From: Azolla caroliniana
Taxonomy: Eukaryota; Polypodiophyta
Assembly (NCBI GenBank): GCA_043228905.1
Contig: JBHGNT010000021.1
Coordinates: 9,920,001 to 9,984,000, forward strand
DNA: 64,000 nt
Direction of reading: 5' to 3'
Of this stretch, positions 1-10,305 are shown piece by piece; the first letter of the stretch is position 1, and every line of letters starts with the position of its first letter. Position numbers and translations under genes: made by a program. The notes beneath the pieces were generated by a model. That model was not told the origin of the DNA. It did no database searches and worked only from the letters and a program-made list of their open reading frames with translations.

Positions 1-147
1 CATCTCCGGTGCTGAGTCGTTCACTCCGTCGACATAACTCCAGTAGCCATGCCCAAGCAGGTACTGGTGCATCTTGTATGACCAAGATGCGTAGTTGGTT
101 CTGTCGAGCTTCTCCACCAGGAGCGACATAGCCATACCTCTGTCCAT
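1..147 (-). pseudogene. copia-1 gag, 5' end only (cut by window edge)
   Basis: The complement reads from an ATG at 147 as a copia Gag N-terminus with the residues EKLDRTNYASWSYKMHQYL, nearly the same as the Gag starts of copia-4 (43,677) and copia-5 (31,236). This N-terminal capsid region forms the virus-like particle of copia elements. Only about 49 codons lie in the window and the rest runs off the left edge, so I cannot say whether the element is intact. It lies downstream of its own primer-binding site and LTR (231-688), which fixes the start and orientation. Confidence 0.8.
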
Positions 148-230
148 TTCTCCTATTGTGTCTGTTTTCCGATCTGTTAGGGTTTCCTTCACAAGCGTAG
201 ATGTCTGCGGCAGAGGTTCTCAACCCACGC

Positions 231-242
231 GCTCTGATACCA
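231..242 (-). other. copia-1 primer-binding site
   Basis: The complement reads TGGTATCAGAGC, the standard plant copia primer-binding site for initiator-Met tRNA. It directly abuts the LTR ending at 243, as expected for minus-strand DNA priming. Confidence 0.9.
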
Positions 243-305
243 TGTGAAAGATTGCTTGTGGAAGCGTTAGAAAGAACAATACACAAAGAGAGAGAGAGAG
301 TATGC

Positions 306-351
<46 letters not shown>

Positions 352-688
352 AGGACACACTATTTTTCAAAATTATATGAATACTCTATGCTCTATATCT
401 ACAACGCTCTCATCAGCGCTATTTATACAAGTCCACACGGGACTGTTAGAAGTACGGTGTACTTTAATGCTCACACGAGCATCAGTCACTAACTACGAGA
501 CTATAACTGCCTAGTAGTCTAACCTATACTAGGCTTCCGGTTATGGATTTGATCCGGCATACCGGCTCCCCAGCTCACTGGTCCTTACTGTTTACCGGCT
601 CGGTTGCTCACCGGCATACCGATTCATCTCGCTTACCAGCTCAAGCTTATTCAGCCGATCCGGCTCCGGTTGAGCTTGCCGGTCAACA
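243..688 (-). mobile_element. copia-1 5' LTR
   Basis: A 446-bp LTR runs TG...CA on the minus strand: it starts TGTTGACCGGCAAGCTCAAC at 688 and ends ...CTTTCACA at 243 next to the primer-binding site. It matches the copia-4 LTR start and has the family layout: CCGG-rich U3, a TATAAATA box (complement of about 419-426) and a long GA/CT tract at 287-350 downstream of it. The partner LTR is outside the window, so neither the target duplication nor LTR divergence can be checked. Confidence 0.85.
287..350. repeat. (GA)n microsatellite in copia-1 LTR
   Basis: This is about 30 GA units, interrupted once near 300. It lies in the transcribed leader part of the LTR. The equivalent tract is present in copia-4, copia-5, copia-6 and element B LTRs. 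Confidence 0.95.
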
Positions 689-840
689 AAGTGCATTCCT
701 CTCGGCTACTCAAATGAATAGAAGGGTTATCAGTGTTATAACCCCTGATCGAAAGCGGTCCGATTTTTTGATGAATCAATGTCTTGGTACTTCTCTTCAG
801 CCGAACCCAAGCTAATTGATGTAGTTGATCCGGTGGAATC
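689..840 (+). pseudogene. fragment of a copia integrase C-terminus
   Basis: Read on the plus strand this gives KCIPLGYSNE-stop-KGYQC, then a FDESMSWY match. It aligns with the stretch after the integrase core of copia-5 (KCILVGYSDEQKGYKCYNP, FDESASWY) and copia-4. It is therefore a scrap of a copia-1/4/5-type element into which copia-1 inserted, not part of copia-2. Two in-frame stops are visible. It ends at about 840, where copia-2 Gag sequence takes over, so an old deletion or template switch joined the two. Confidence 0.65.
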
Positions 841-859
841 CTGAACAGAGAGGTGTCAC

Positions 860-2896
860 GGAATCTGAACAGCCTGTACGAGCCCTTCGACAGAGTAGAT
901 ATACCCAGGGGAGTATTGGAGTCTGATGGGAAACTTCTTAACAGAAAGACAGTGGCCACCATCAGATAGTGCGTCTATGTGAGTGTTCTTTAGCATCTGG
1001 TGAACGACACAAATGCCCACAAAAAGAGGTAGAAGTTGTTAGGGCTATACCAGAGGAAGAATGCCCTCAATAAAACCTCACTGATAAGAAAGATCATACA
1101 ACTGAAATACAGAGATCGTGAGAGCATCGTCGAACACATCAACACATTCATGGGGTATGTAAATCAACTTTTTGCAACCAAGTTTCCCCTTGATGATGTG
1201 ATGCAGGCCATCCTACTGATGTGCACACTACCAAATAGCTGGGAGAACCTAGTGGTTACTTTTAGCACCTCCTATCAAGAAGAGAACTTGTCTTTACAAG
1301 CGGTGAAGACAAGCATACTGGCGAGAAGGAAGGACGAGGGTGTCCTAGTCCAGTCGGAGTCAAATTTGACTCAACACACAGGTAGAGGAAGGAACTGGCA
1401 AAGGAGTTCACCAAGGTGAGAAAAGTATCAAGCCAGGTCGAAGTCCAGAGGTAAGCTCATGTGCTTTTATTGTGGAAAGCCTGGACACTTCTAGAAGAAC
1501 TACTGACATCTCAAGAAAGACAAGAGTGTCGGTAATAATGTCGAACCCAGGAAGATTTCTGAAGAAAAGAACACTCCAGCCATCGCTACGAGAAATGAAG
1601 AACTCATGTTTATTTGTGAACAGGCAAGTGCAAATCTTGCAAGCGAAGAATGCACTTGGGTGATCGACTCCGGTGCATCTTTCCACATAACTCCGTCAAG
1701 AGAGTATTTCTCGACTTACATAGCCGGTGATCATGGTTATGTAAAGATGGGTGACAGTGGGGAGTGCAAGATAGCCGGAATCGGAAGTGTCTATTTGACG
1801 ACGTCGACAGGGTGTCGACAAACTCTAAAGGATGTTTGACACGTCCCTGATATCAGATTGAATCTTATATCGACTGGAAAGATGGACGACGAACGCTATA
1901 GTGGTAGCTTTCGTAATGGCAAATGGAAATTCTGCCGAGGAAACCACATAGTGGCCCGAGCACCGAAAGAGGACACATTGTATATGATGCATGCCCGACT
2001 GTGCAAGTCAGAAGTGAATGTGGCAACTGACTCAAGTGGAGAGTTATGGAATAAGAGGCTCGACCACATGAGTGAGAAGGGTTTGCATCTGTTAGCCGAC
2101 CATAAACTTCAACTAGAGGTAAATGGAGTGCACCTGCAGAAGTGCGTCAACTGCTTAGTTGGAAAGCAGACTAGAGTAGCATTCCATTCAAGAACACCAA
2201 GAAGAAGAGAAGCTGCACTGGAACTAGCACACATAGATGTGTGTTATGTAGATGCTCCGTTGCATCGAGGCGAACAGTACTTTGTGACTTTCATTGACGA
2301 CTACAATCGGACATTGTGGGCTTTCATACTAAAGTCAAAAGTTCAAGTACTGTCGTTCTTCAAGGAATTCCAGGGAATAGCCGAACGGGAGTCAGGTCGA
2401 AAGTTGAAGGTTGTCCAAACCGACAATAGCGGCAAATATAAAGGGCAATTCGAGGAATACTGCAAGACCCAAGGTATTCAAATCGAATACACAATACCGA
2501 AGACCCTTGAGTTGAACGGGCTTGTAGAGAGGATGAATCGAACAATCATGGAGAGAGTAAGGAGCATGTTGTCTCATGCTAAAATTCCGAAAATCTATTG
2601 GGCTGAGGCAATGTACACGACTGTTTATCTTATCACAAGTCCCCCTCAGTACCGTTGAAAGATGATGTTCCACAAAGGGTGTCGACAGGAAAGGATGTCC
2701 CCTACCGACACCTTAGGGTGTTCGGATGCATAGTTTACATGCATGTGCCTAAGAATCAGAGGTCGAAGCTCGACTGTAAGTCGAAGCCATGCATATTCAT
2801 GGGATACTCAAAAGATGAGTTCGACTACAGGCTATGGGACTTAGTCGATAAGAAAGTAGTGAGGAGTCAGGACGTAGTCTTCTTCGAAGACAAGAT
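860..2896 (+). pseudogene. copia-2 gag-protease-integrase, broken
   Basis: Gag capsid is clearest at 1,036-1,419 (RKNALNKTSLIRKI, MCTLPNSWENLVV). A CCHC knuckle starts CFYCGKPGHF at about 1,461, with a stop inside it. The protease motif WVIDSGASFHITPS is at 1,660-1,700. The pre-integrase and integrase core follow at 1,858-2,658 (HIDVC, QTDNSGKY, LNGLVERMNR), so the DDE residues can still be seen. Stops lie in the knuckle (two) and at 1,837 (TGA where copia-6 has Arg), and a frameshift lies near 2,655. It cannot make a functional polyprotein. Copia-6 is the best intact comparison. Confidence 0.88.
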
Positions 2897-3341
2897 TGTT
2901 GAGAAGCAAGCTCAACAAAGTTATGTGATGCTTATTGAGAAATAAGCTATAGTAGCTATTAGCTAATTAGCTAATTAGCTACTAGTGGACATAAAGGTGA
3001 AACAACTATTTAGCTATGCACATCTATTTAGCTACTGACAACTATTTCGCTACAGACAGCTAATTAGCTGCATATATAAGTCACTTATATACTTAGGTAA
3101 AAAGTAAGAGAAGTAAGTAGAAAAGAGAGTGAGAGTGAGAGTAGTGCAGAGAGAGAAAAGTAAGAATAGAAAAACAGAAAACTGACGAGAACCAGTTGAG
3201 CTCTGCGTGTAATGAAGTAAAAGCTTTTGGACTGTGCAAAGGTAAGTCTCCTTCCCCTTCCCCTTTCTGTCTTGAGCACTAAACGATCCAGCACATCACG
3301 ATCCGTTGCGCACACAGAAGGGCCGTAGCGCCTTTGTAACA
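2897..3341 (+). mobile_element. copia-3 5' LTR
   Basis: A 445-bp LTR runs TGTTGAGAAGCAAGC...GTAACA. It contains runs of TAGCTATTAGCTAATTAGCT in U3. A second copy starts at 8,000. It is followed directly by the primer-binding site at 3,342. Confidence 0.9.
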
Positions 3342-3353
3342 TGGTATAAGAGC
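3342..3353 (+). other. copia-3 primer-binding site, one base changed
   Basis: TGGTATAAGAGC differs from the initiator-Met site TGGTATCAGAGC by one C-to-A change. The site is in the correct place, immediately after the LTR. Confidence 0.8.
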
Positions 3354-3467
3354 TTAGTTGCTCATAAAGAAGATCAGAATAGTACAGATCTGAGAAATTT
3401 GGTTTTAGTTGTTGATCCGAATTAGAGAGAGAGTTGTCTGTGAAGTTAACCCTAATTGAAAGAGAGA

Positions 3468-4563
3468 ATGGCTGCTGAGAATGGAAGCCAAATAGTCACA
3501 GAAAAATTGGAGAAATATGCTTAAGAGGTTTAGGACCTCAATATAAAAGCTTCAAAACATCTATTCTCACAAGGGATAGCATCCCAAGTTTTCAAGATCT
3601 GGTTTCAATGCTTGTAGTGGAAGAAAGAAATCAGATGGATGATGTAAACAAAGGAAACTCTAAGACTGAGGGACAAGCCCTCTACAATAGTGCTGGAAGA
3701 GGCCGAGGAAGAGGCCATGGAAGATTTGGTTTACTAGAACCAATAGTAACAATCAAGGAAGAGGACAACATGTTGTAAGTGGAAGAAACAACATTAGAGG
3801 TAGGGGGAGCAATCGAGATAGAGGTAAGCAAACTTATTTGAATGATGATGGCTATTGGTATTGTGGAAAACCAGGCCATACACAGGTTGAATGTTATAAA
3901 AAGCAAAATGATGAAAAAAGAGGGAAGAGACAACAAAATAACTATGCTTCAACTAGTGAAGACTGTGATAAAGATGGTGCATTTGTGGTGCAACATGAAA
4001 CAACAACAATGGCTGAATGTTCACAGAGATGCAATGAAGAGTTTATGTGGTATGTAGATTCTAGGGCATCGAATCATATGACAGGACATAAAAACTAGTT
4101 TGAATGTCTAAGAGAACCAGAGATTCCTGGTTATGTACAGACAGGTGATAATACTACTCACCAAATAGAGCATGTTGGAGAAGAAAAAGGAAAAACAAAG
4201 GTGATATGCTGAATGTGATGCATGTTCCAAACCTTGCAAAAAATCTGATTTTTGTTGGACAAATAATGGAGCAAGGAATGCAAGTTAAGTTTTAGCAAAG
4301 TGGATGCTTTCTAGACAAACAGGGAAATCTTATTGCAAAAGGAAAGCGAGAAGGAAGGATGTTTGTGTTAGATGTGGATATGCCTAAAAAGATTACAACC
4401 ATGTTTGCAGAAGGAATGAGTGTAATCTCAGACGTGGAAATGTGGCATAAAAGAATCGGTCACATAAGTATGCAAACATTGAAAAATATGTTGAGGAAAA
4501 AGACTGTGAGATGAGCAAAATATGTGAAGCATGTCAATATGGAAAGCAAAATAGGTTGCCTTT
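3468..4563 (+). pseudogene. copia-3 gag-protease-pre-integrase, broken
   Basis: The ATG at 3,468 gives a short start (MAAENGSQIVTEKLEKYA) that runs into a stop. Most of the capsid is then missing and reading resumes at about 3,528 with GLGPQYKSFKTSILTRD. A CCHC knuckle (WYCGKPGHTQVEC) is at about 3,856. The protease motif at about 4,050 reads DSRASNHMT, so the catalytic DSG is changed to DSR. A pre-integrase motif (WHKRIGH) lies near 4,442 and CEACQYGKQNRLPF abuts the solo LTR at 4,564. Deletion, stops and the protease change make it inactive. Confidence 0.85.
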
Positions 4564-5237
4564 TGTCGGGATTCAGCCTTCGGCCACAACCGAGGAACAG
4601 GATCGATTCACAGAAAACGGGAAATACACCAATGCACGAAAACAATAGAGAGAAGGGCACACTGGATGTTTTACGTGGAAAACCCTAAATGGGAAAAACC
4701 ACGGGAGTGCAAGACTCCAACTATCACTATACGCGGGAATGTACAATGGCGAGCTGCAAGGCGACGACCTTGAGCTCGCTGTCCTCGCCACAGGCGGCGG
4801 TATTACACAGAGGCGTCGACCTCTTCCTTCCTCCTTCTCTCTCACTCTCTCTCGGCTGCTCTCACTTCGCTCCCTCTTAGTGGAAAACAGAAAAATGAGC
4901 AACAACAACAGTTAAACTGTTTGCCCTAAGTCATATTTATACACATATGACTTTCGGGCTATTTACAAATAAAGCCTCAAGGGCTCTTGGAAAACATATT
5001 CACAAATATGTCCCCGCATCCGGATCTCTCTCCGGGTACATTCATCATCCGGCTCCGTAACCGGGGTTCTTCAGCATCCGGCTCCGTAGCCGGGGTATTC
5101 ATCATCCGGCTCCGTAACCGGGGTCTTCGTCATCCGGCTCCGTAGCCGGGGTATTCATCATCCGGCTCCGTAGCCGCAACCGGGCTTGCCGTCATTCATC
5201 TCCGGACATCCCATCCGGAGGGACCGAAATCCCAACA
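4564..5237 (-). mobile_element. solo LTR, copia-2/copia-6 family
   Basis: A 674-bp LTR with no internal region, flanked by CCTTT at 4,559-4,563 and 5,238-5,242. It resembles the copia-6 LTRs (32,480 and 37,322), including the CTCGGCCACAACCGAG-type segment, the CT-rich leader and several CATCCGGCTCCGTAACCGGG subrepeats in U3. Orientation follows copia-6, whose coding strand is minus. Solo LTRs arise by recombination between the two LTRs of one element. Confidence 0.92.
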
Positions 5238-6190
5238 CCTTTCCCTCATGAAAGACATGTAAGCAAAAATTTGTTGGATTTGGTACATACAAATGTATGG
5301 GACCAACAAAAAATGCATCAATTAGTGGATGTAAGTTTTATGTAACTTTCATTGATGATTGCTCAAGGAAAACATGAGTTTACTTCATGAAAGAAAAAAG
5401 TGAAGTACTTGATTGCTTTCGTAAGTTTAAATTAAATGTATGGTAGAAAAGCAGGCTGGAACTAGAATAAAATGCTTAAGATCTGATGGAGGAGGAGAGT
5501 ACTTCTCAAATGAGTTTTCTGATTTTCTATGCAATCAAGGAATAAGGAGACAGTTCACATGTAGATATACTCCATAGTAAAATGGCGTTGTTGAGAGAAA
5601 AAACAGAACTTTGGTGAACATAGTAAGGGCATTAATGACAGAGAAAAATATGCCACTGTATTACTCGGCAGAAGCTGTAAACACAACAAACTACATTCTA
5701 AATAGGTGTATAGCATCTGGAGTACATGAGGTAACTCCTGAAGGATGTTTTTGTGGAAGGAAACCTAGCTTAGGACACTTGAAAGTGTTTGGATGCCTTG
5801 CCTATGTCCATGTACCTGCTGAAGTGAGAAGTAAGCTTGATCCAAAAACTGAAAAATGTGTATTTGTTGGATATTCAGAGGAGCAAAAAGGGTATAGATG
5901 CTATAACCCATTGAAAAAAAAGATTGTGGTAAGTCGGGATGTAATATTTGATGAGTTGGGCAGCTACTACAACCCAAAACAAAATGTAGAAATTGATGAA
6001 GACAATGAAAATGAAGACAGGGATAAATCTGAAAGTGTAAGAGATAACCACAGAGATGGAAACAATGTTGGACAACAAAGTTCCACATCAATAGAGTGGA
6101 GAAAATGCAAGACACAAAAAATATGATGATAAAAAGGGAAAACAGAAAATGCCAGAATATGAAATGCTTGATGATGGGTCTAGAAACATG
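5238..6190 (+). pseudogene. copia-3 integrase, broken
   Basis: Continues the host frame after the solo LTR: LDLVHTNVW (first catalytic Asp region), FIDDCSRK, then the Glu helix region about 5,576-5,615, with stops between. An open stretch at 5,611-6,126 covers the end of the core and the linker (LGHLKVFGCLAYVHVP, GYSEEQKGYRCYNP). Several stops, including one in place of the Gln of the PEQNG motif, abolish the enzyme. It would have joined element DNA to the host genome. Confidence 0.85.
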
Positions 6191-6214
6191 GAAGATGTAG
6201 ATTAAGATATATCA

Positions 6215-7935
6215 TTGGATGATGAGCTTGGTATAGGAGCCTTGAAAATCCCTGGTATGGAAAAGGCAATGAAAGATGCAAATCAGAAACTGAGAAGATT
6301 AGATAGAGAGAAAAAGACTGTTGAAATATTTGGTTATGATACATATATGGCTATGCATTATGCATACATGTCTAAAGTAGTACAAATCCCTGATCCAAAT
6401 AATTTTGATGAAGCAAAATCTGACAAGAAATGGTTGAATGCAATGCAAGAAGAAATAGATGCATTGGCTGAAAACAGAACATGGGATTTGGTGAAGTTAC
6501 CGAAAGGAAAAAATGTTGTAGGTTGCAAATGGGTCTACAAAACAAAGCATGATTCAAATGGGAATGTTAGTAGACATAAAGCAAGACTTGTTGCAAAGGG
6601 ATATGCCCAGATGCAAGGAATTGATTATGATGAAACATTTGCACCGGTTGCAAAGATGGCAACATTGAGAACACTACTTGCTGTGAGTGCAACCAAAAGA
6701 TGGGTTCTGCACCATATGGATGTAAAAAATGCCTTTTTACATGGTAACTTGGAAGAGGAAGTATACATCTGTCAACCACTAGGCTTTGAAGATAAGAAGC
6801 ATCCAGAATATGTATGCAGGCTGAAAAAGGCTCTCTATGGATTGAAACAAGCACCAACGGAATGGCATAAAGAACTTTCAGAATCTTTGAAAAAATTTGC
6901 TTTTAGAATGTCAAAGGCTGATCCATCATTGTATGTAAAAAGGATAAGTGATTGCATTGTTGTTATCTTGATATATGTTGATGACTTAATCATTTGAGGT
7001 AATTCCATGGATGAAATAAGAAAGCTGAAAAAAAAAATCTGGAAATGCAATTTCATATGAAAGATTTGGGAGAGTTGGGATACTTTATTGGCATTGAGAT
7101 GATCCGATCTGAAAGTGGTATATACATGTTGCAAAAACAGTATGCAACAACTATGTTGAAGAAGTATGGTATGCTTGGATGCAAACCTATTGGTGTACCA
7201 CTAGATAAGAATTGGAAATTGAGGGCTAATCTGGGATCCAAAATAGAAGATGTAAACATGTACAGGTTTATGGTGGGCAGCCTCATATATTTGACTATAA
7301 CAAGACCTGATTTGAGTTATGTTGTTGGATTAGTTAACCAGTTTATGCAACAACCAACAAAGCCACACTTGGACTGCATTTGAAGAATCTTGAGGTATGT
7401 AAAAGCTACTCAGAACTATTGTCTGTTTGACAAGGCTGATTTGGACATAAAGTTGGAAGGATATACAAATGTTGATTGGGCTAGAAGCCAAATTGACAGA
7501 AGATCCACAAGTGGATATATGTTTACATTGGGAAGTGCGGTTATTTCATGGAGTAGCAAGAAATAAGCTATTGTTGCACTATCAAGTACTGAAGGTGAAT
7601 ATAGAGGAGCTACAATAGCCATCTGTGAAGAGGTATGGATCAGAAGATTGCTTTCTGATTTGGGAGAGTATATAGATGGTGCACTCACAATTTGGTGTGA
7701 CAATATGAGCAACATTCAGCTCGCAAAAAATCAAGTGTTCCGTGCAAGAACAAAGCACATTGAAGTGCATTATCACTTTGTTAGAGAAAAAGTGATTGAT
7801 GGAGAAGTGGATCTGTTGTATGTAAGTACAAATCAACAAGTGGTTGATATTCTTATGAAGGGATTGAGCATGGAAAAACATACACAGTTTAGCGACATGA
7901 TGGGAGGGAATTATAACCATCACCATGGTAGCTGA
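6215..7935 (+). pseudogene. copia-3 reverse transcriptase-RNase H, broken
   Basis: RT is nearly open at 6,215-6,997 (WVYKTKHDSNG, MDVKNAFLHGNLEEEVY, CRLKKALYGLKQAP, IYVDDLII), so the YVDD catalytic site is intact. A stop follows at 6,995, then a frameshift near 7,030. The RT thumb/RNase H junction is open at 7,045-7,383. The RNase H domain (SGYMFTLGSAVISWSSKK, DNMSNIQLAKN, HYHFVREKV) runs to 7,935 with stops at 7,381 and 7,564. No single product is possible. Confidence 0.88.
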
Positions 7936-7990
7936 AAAGCATGAAGAAAAGAAGATTGAACATGATCCAAAGAAAGGATAAGTTGAGCTT

Positions 7991-7999
7991 GAGGGGGAG
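7991..7999 (+). other. copia-3 polypurine tract
   Basis: GAGGGGGAG lies directly before the 3' LTR, within the same TTGAGCTTGAGGGGGAG context found at copia-4 and copia-5. It primes plus-strand synthesis. Confidence 0.85.
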
Positions 8000-9051
8000 T
8001 GTTGAGAAGCAAGCTCAACAAAGGTATGTGATGCTTATTGAGAAATAAGCTATAGTAGCTATTAGCTAATTAGCTACTAGTGGACATAAAGGTGAAATAG
8101 CTATTTAGCTATGTTGGGATTACGGTCCCTTCGGATGGGATGGTCGGATGTCGGAGATGAATGCCGACAAGCCCGGTTGCGGTTTCGGAACCGGATGATG
8201 AAGACCCCGGCTTCGGAGCCGGATGACGAATGTACCCAGAGAGAGATCCGGATGCGGGGACATATCTGTGAATATGTTTGCCAAGGGCCCTTGAGGCTAT
8301 AGTTGTAAATAGCCCCAAAGTCATATGTGTATAAATATGACTTAGGGCAAACAGTTTTAATGTTGCTTCTCATTTTTCTGTTTTTCCACTCAGGAGGAGC
8401 GAAGAGAGAGCAGCCGTGAGAGAGATAGAGCGTGAGAGAGGAAGAGGTCGACGCCTCTGTGTAATACCGCCGCCTGTGGCGAAGATAGCTAGCTCAAGGT
8501 CGTTGCCTTGCAGCTAGCCATTGTATATTTCCCAGCGTATACTGATAGTTGGAGTCTTGCACTCCCGTGGTTTTTCCCGTCTAGGGTTTTCCACGTTAAT
8601 CCCTGTGTATTCGCGTTTTGTTGTGGTTCCTACTTTCTGCTGCATTGATTCGCGCTTACTCGGTTGTGGCCGAGTGGTGAAGGTTAAACGGAGCGTCGAT
8701 TGCTCCACAAGCTATGCACATCTATTTAGCTACACATAGCTAATTAGCTATTGGCAGCTAATTAGCTGCATATATAAGTCACATATATACTTAGGTAAAA
8801 AGTAAGAGTAGTAAGTAGAAAAGAGAGTAAGAGTGAGAGTAGTGTAGAGAGAGAGAAGTAAGAACAGAAAAACACAAAGCTGACGAGAGCGAGTTGAGCT
8901 CTGCGTGTAATGAAGTAAAAGCTTTTGGACTGTGCAAAGGTAAGTCTCCTTCCCCTTCCCCTTCCCCTTCCCCTTTCTGTCTTGAGCACTAAATGATCTA
9001 GCACATCACGATCCGTTGTGCACACAGAAGGGCCGTAGCGCCTTCATAACA
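8000..9051 (+). mobile_element. copia-3 3' LTR, interrupted by a solo LTR
   Basis: Starts TGTTGAGAAGCAAGC and ends ...TTCATAACA. Its own sequence is about 450 bp; the rest is the solo LTR at 8,112-8,709 plus its AGCTA duplication. It has expanded CCTTCC repeats near 8,950 relative to the 5' LTR. Confidence 0.88.
8112..8709 (+). mobile_element. solo LTR, copia-2/copia-6 family, inside copia-3 LTR
   Basis: A 598-bp LTR runs TGTTGGGATTACGG...GCTCCACA, flanked by AGCTA at 8,107-8,111 and 8,710-8,714. In this orientation the TATAAATA box near 8,329 is followed by the GA-rich leader, as in copia-6. It has fewer U3 subrepeats than the other solo LTR. It post-dates copia-3 because it splits its LTR. 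Confidence 0.92.
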
Positions 9052-9056
9052 AAGAC

Positions 9057-10305
9057 AATTGAGGATTGGAAACAACAGAGATCGGAATTGACTCCCCAGT
9101 CAACTCCCACTACCACTGACTTAAGGCCAAGTGAACCAATGCAACTTGCGGTTCGGAGACAGCCATTCAGCACAACCGAATCCAAGTCGGTCGACTTGGA
9201 GAGACAGACCGACTATGAGTCTGAGTCGGCAGAGTTGTTAAGATCGATTGAGGAATATGAGTTGGAGTCATCCAACCTTGAGAAGCCGATCGACATACAT
9301 GAACTGAGCCAATAGTAGAGTCAGCAGAGACATCCGAACCGAAGCCAACAATGAGTGGAAGGAGATACCCACTCAGAGAAAGGAGAGCATCAACAACATA
9401 TGCCAGTCAATACATCCTCTTGACTAATGAAGTTGAGCCAAAGTGCTATGATAAAGCCATTGCCGACACGCACAAAGAGAAATGGCTAAGCGCGATGCAA
9501 GCTAAGATGGATTGTTTGCACAAGAAATATACCTACGACCTGGTAGAGCTGTCGAAAGGTAAGAGAGCACTAAGGAATAAATGGGTCTACAAGGCGAAGA
9601 CTAGAGAGAGTCAATGGTGCGCCCCGGTATAAAGCCCGCATAGTGGTGAAGGGGTTCCAACAAAAAAAGGGTGTCAACTTCAATGAGATTTTCGCACTAG
9701 TCGTGAAGATGACATCCATCTGAACTGTTCTAAGCATAGTTGCCAGCATGGATCTGGAGATCGAATAGTTGGATGTCAAGACAACATTCTTGCACAGGGA
9801 GCTGGATGAAGAGATTTACATGCAGCAGCCCAAAGGCTTTGAGGAGAAAGGGAAAGAGAACCTAGTGTGTCGACTAAAGAAAAGCTTGTATGGTCTGAAA
9901 CAATTTCCACGCTAGTGGTACAAGAAGTTTGAATCATTCATGGTGGAACATGGGTTCCAGAAAACATAGGTGGATCATTGTGTGTTCTTCAAAAGTTACG
10001 ATGAAGGTGATTTCTTGATTCTCGTACTATATGTAGATGACATGTTGATAGTTGGTCAAGATACAAGGAAAATCGGTAGCCTGAAGAAAGCATTAGGCAA
10101 GTCATTTACCATGAAAGATCCTAGACCTACAAAGCAGATCTTAGGGATGCACATAGTTCGAGATAAAACTAAATGAGTGTTGTGGTTGTCGCAAGAGAAA
10201 TACGTGACTAAGATCCTAGAAAGATTCAACATGACGGAAGCAAAGCTGGTCGGCTCTATGTTACCGACTAACTGCAAGTTAAATGCAAAGCAATGCCCGA
10301 GAGGG
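9057..10305 (+). pseudogene. copia-2 reverse transcriptase part, broken and truncated
   Basis: After the acidic linker (9,057-9,315) the RT starts at 9,351 (YPLRERRAS, ALRNKWVYKAK). A frameshift near 9,610 moves it to RYKARIVVKGFQQKKGV. YVDDMLIVG is intact near 10,033. Stops replace Arg/Gln/Ala-type codons at about 9,721, 9,768, 9,915 and 9,969 when compared with copia-6. The match ends after LNAKQCP near 10,300, where the opposite-strand element C begins. RNase H is missing. Confidence 0.85.

Larger units (their letters stand above)
2897..9051 (+). mobile_element. copia-3, full-length but decayed Ty1/copia
   Basis: Both LTRs, primer-binding site, gag-pol remnants and polypurine tract are present on the plus strand. 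Flanks are AAGAT (2,892-2,896) and AAGAC (9,052-9,056), a 5-bp target duplication with one change. The host copia-2 frame continues across it. It carries two later solo-LTR insertions, one inside the integrase region and one inside its 3' LTR. Its coding sequence is AT-richer than the other copias here and has many stops, so it is an older insertion. Confidence 0.9.
845..10305 (+). mobile_element. copia-2, decayed Ty1/copia, both LTRs missing
   Basis: Plus-strand copia remnant of the same lineage as intact copia-6. Order is gag, knuckle, protease, pre-integrase, integrase, (copia-3 inserted), RT. The reading resumes across the copia-3 insert: ...VVFFEDK at 2,896 continues with TIEDWK at 9,052, matching FMENKTLADW in copia-6. 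The 5' LTR and leader are missing. The 3' side stops inside RT at about 10,305, where element C begins, so RNase H, the polypurine tract and the 3' LTR are gone. Confidence 0.85.

Noticed and set aside
302-514. Open frame with Arg-Glu repeats
   Set aside because: Translation of a GA microsatellite in the copia-1 LTR. The same applies near 12,100, 41,460 and other GA/CT tracts.
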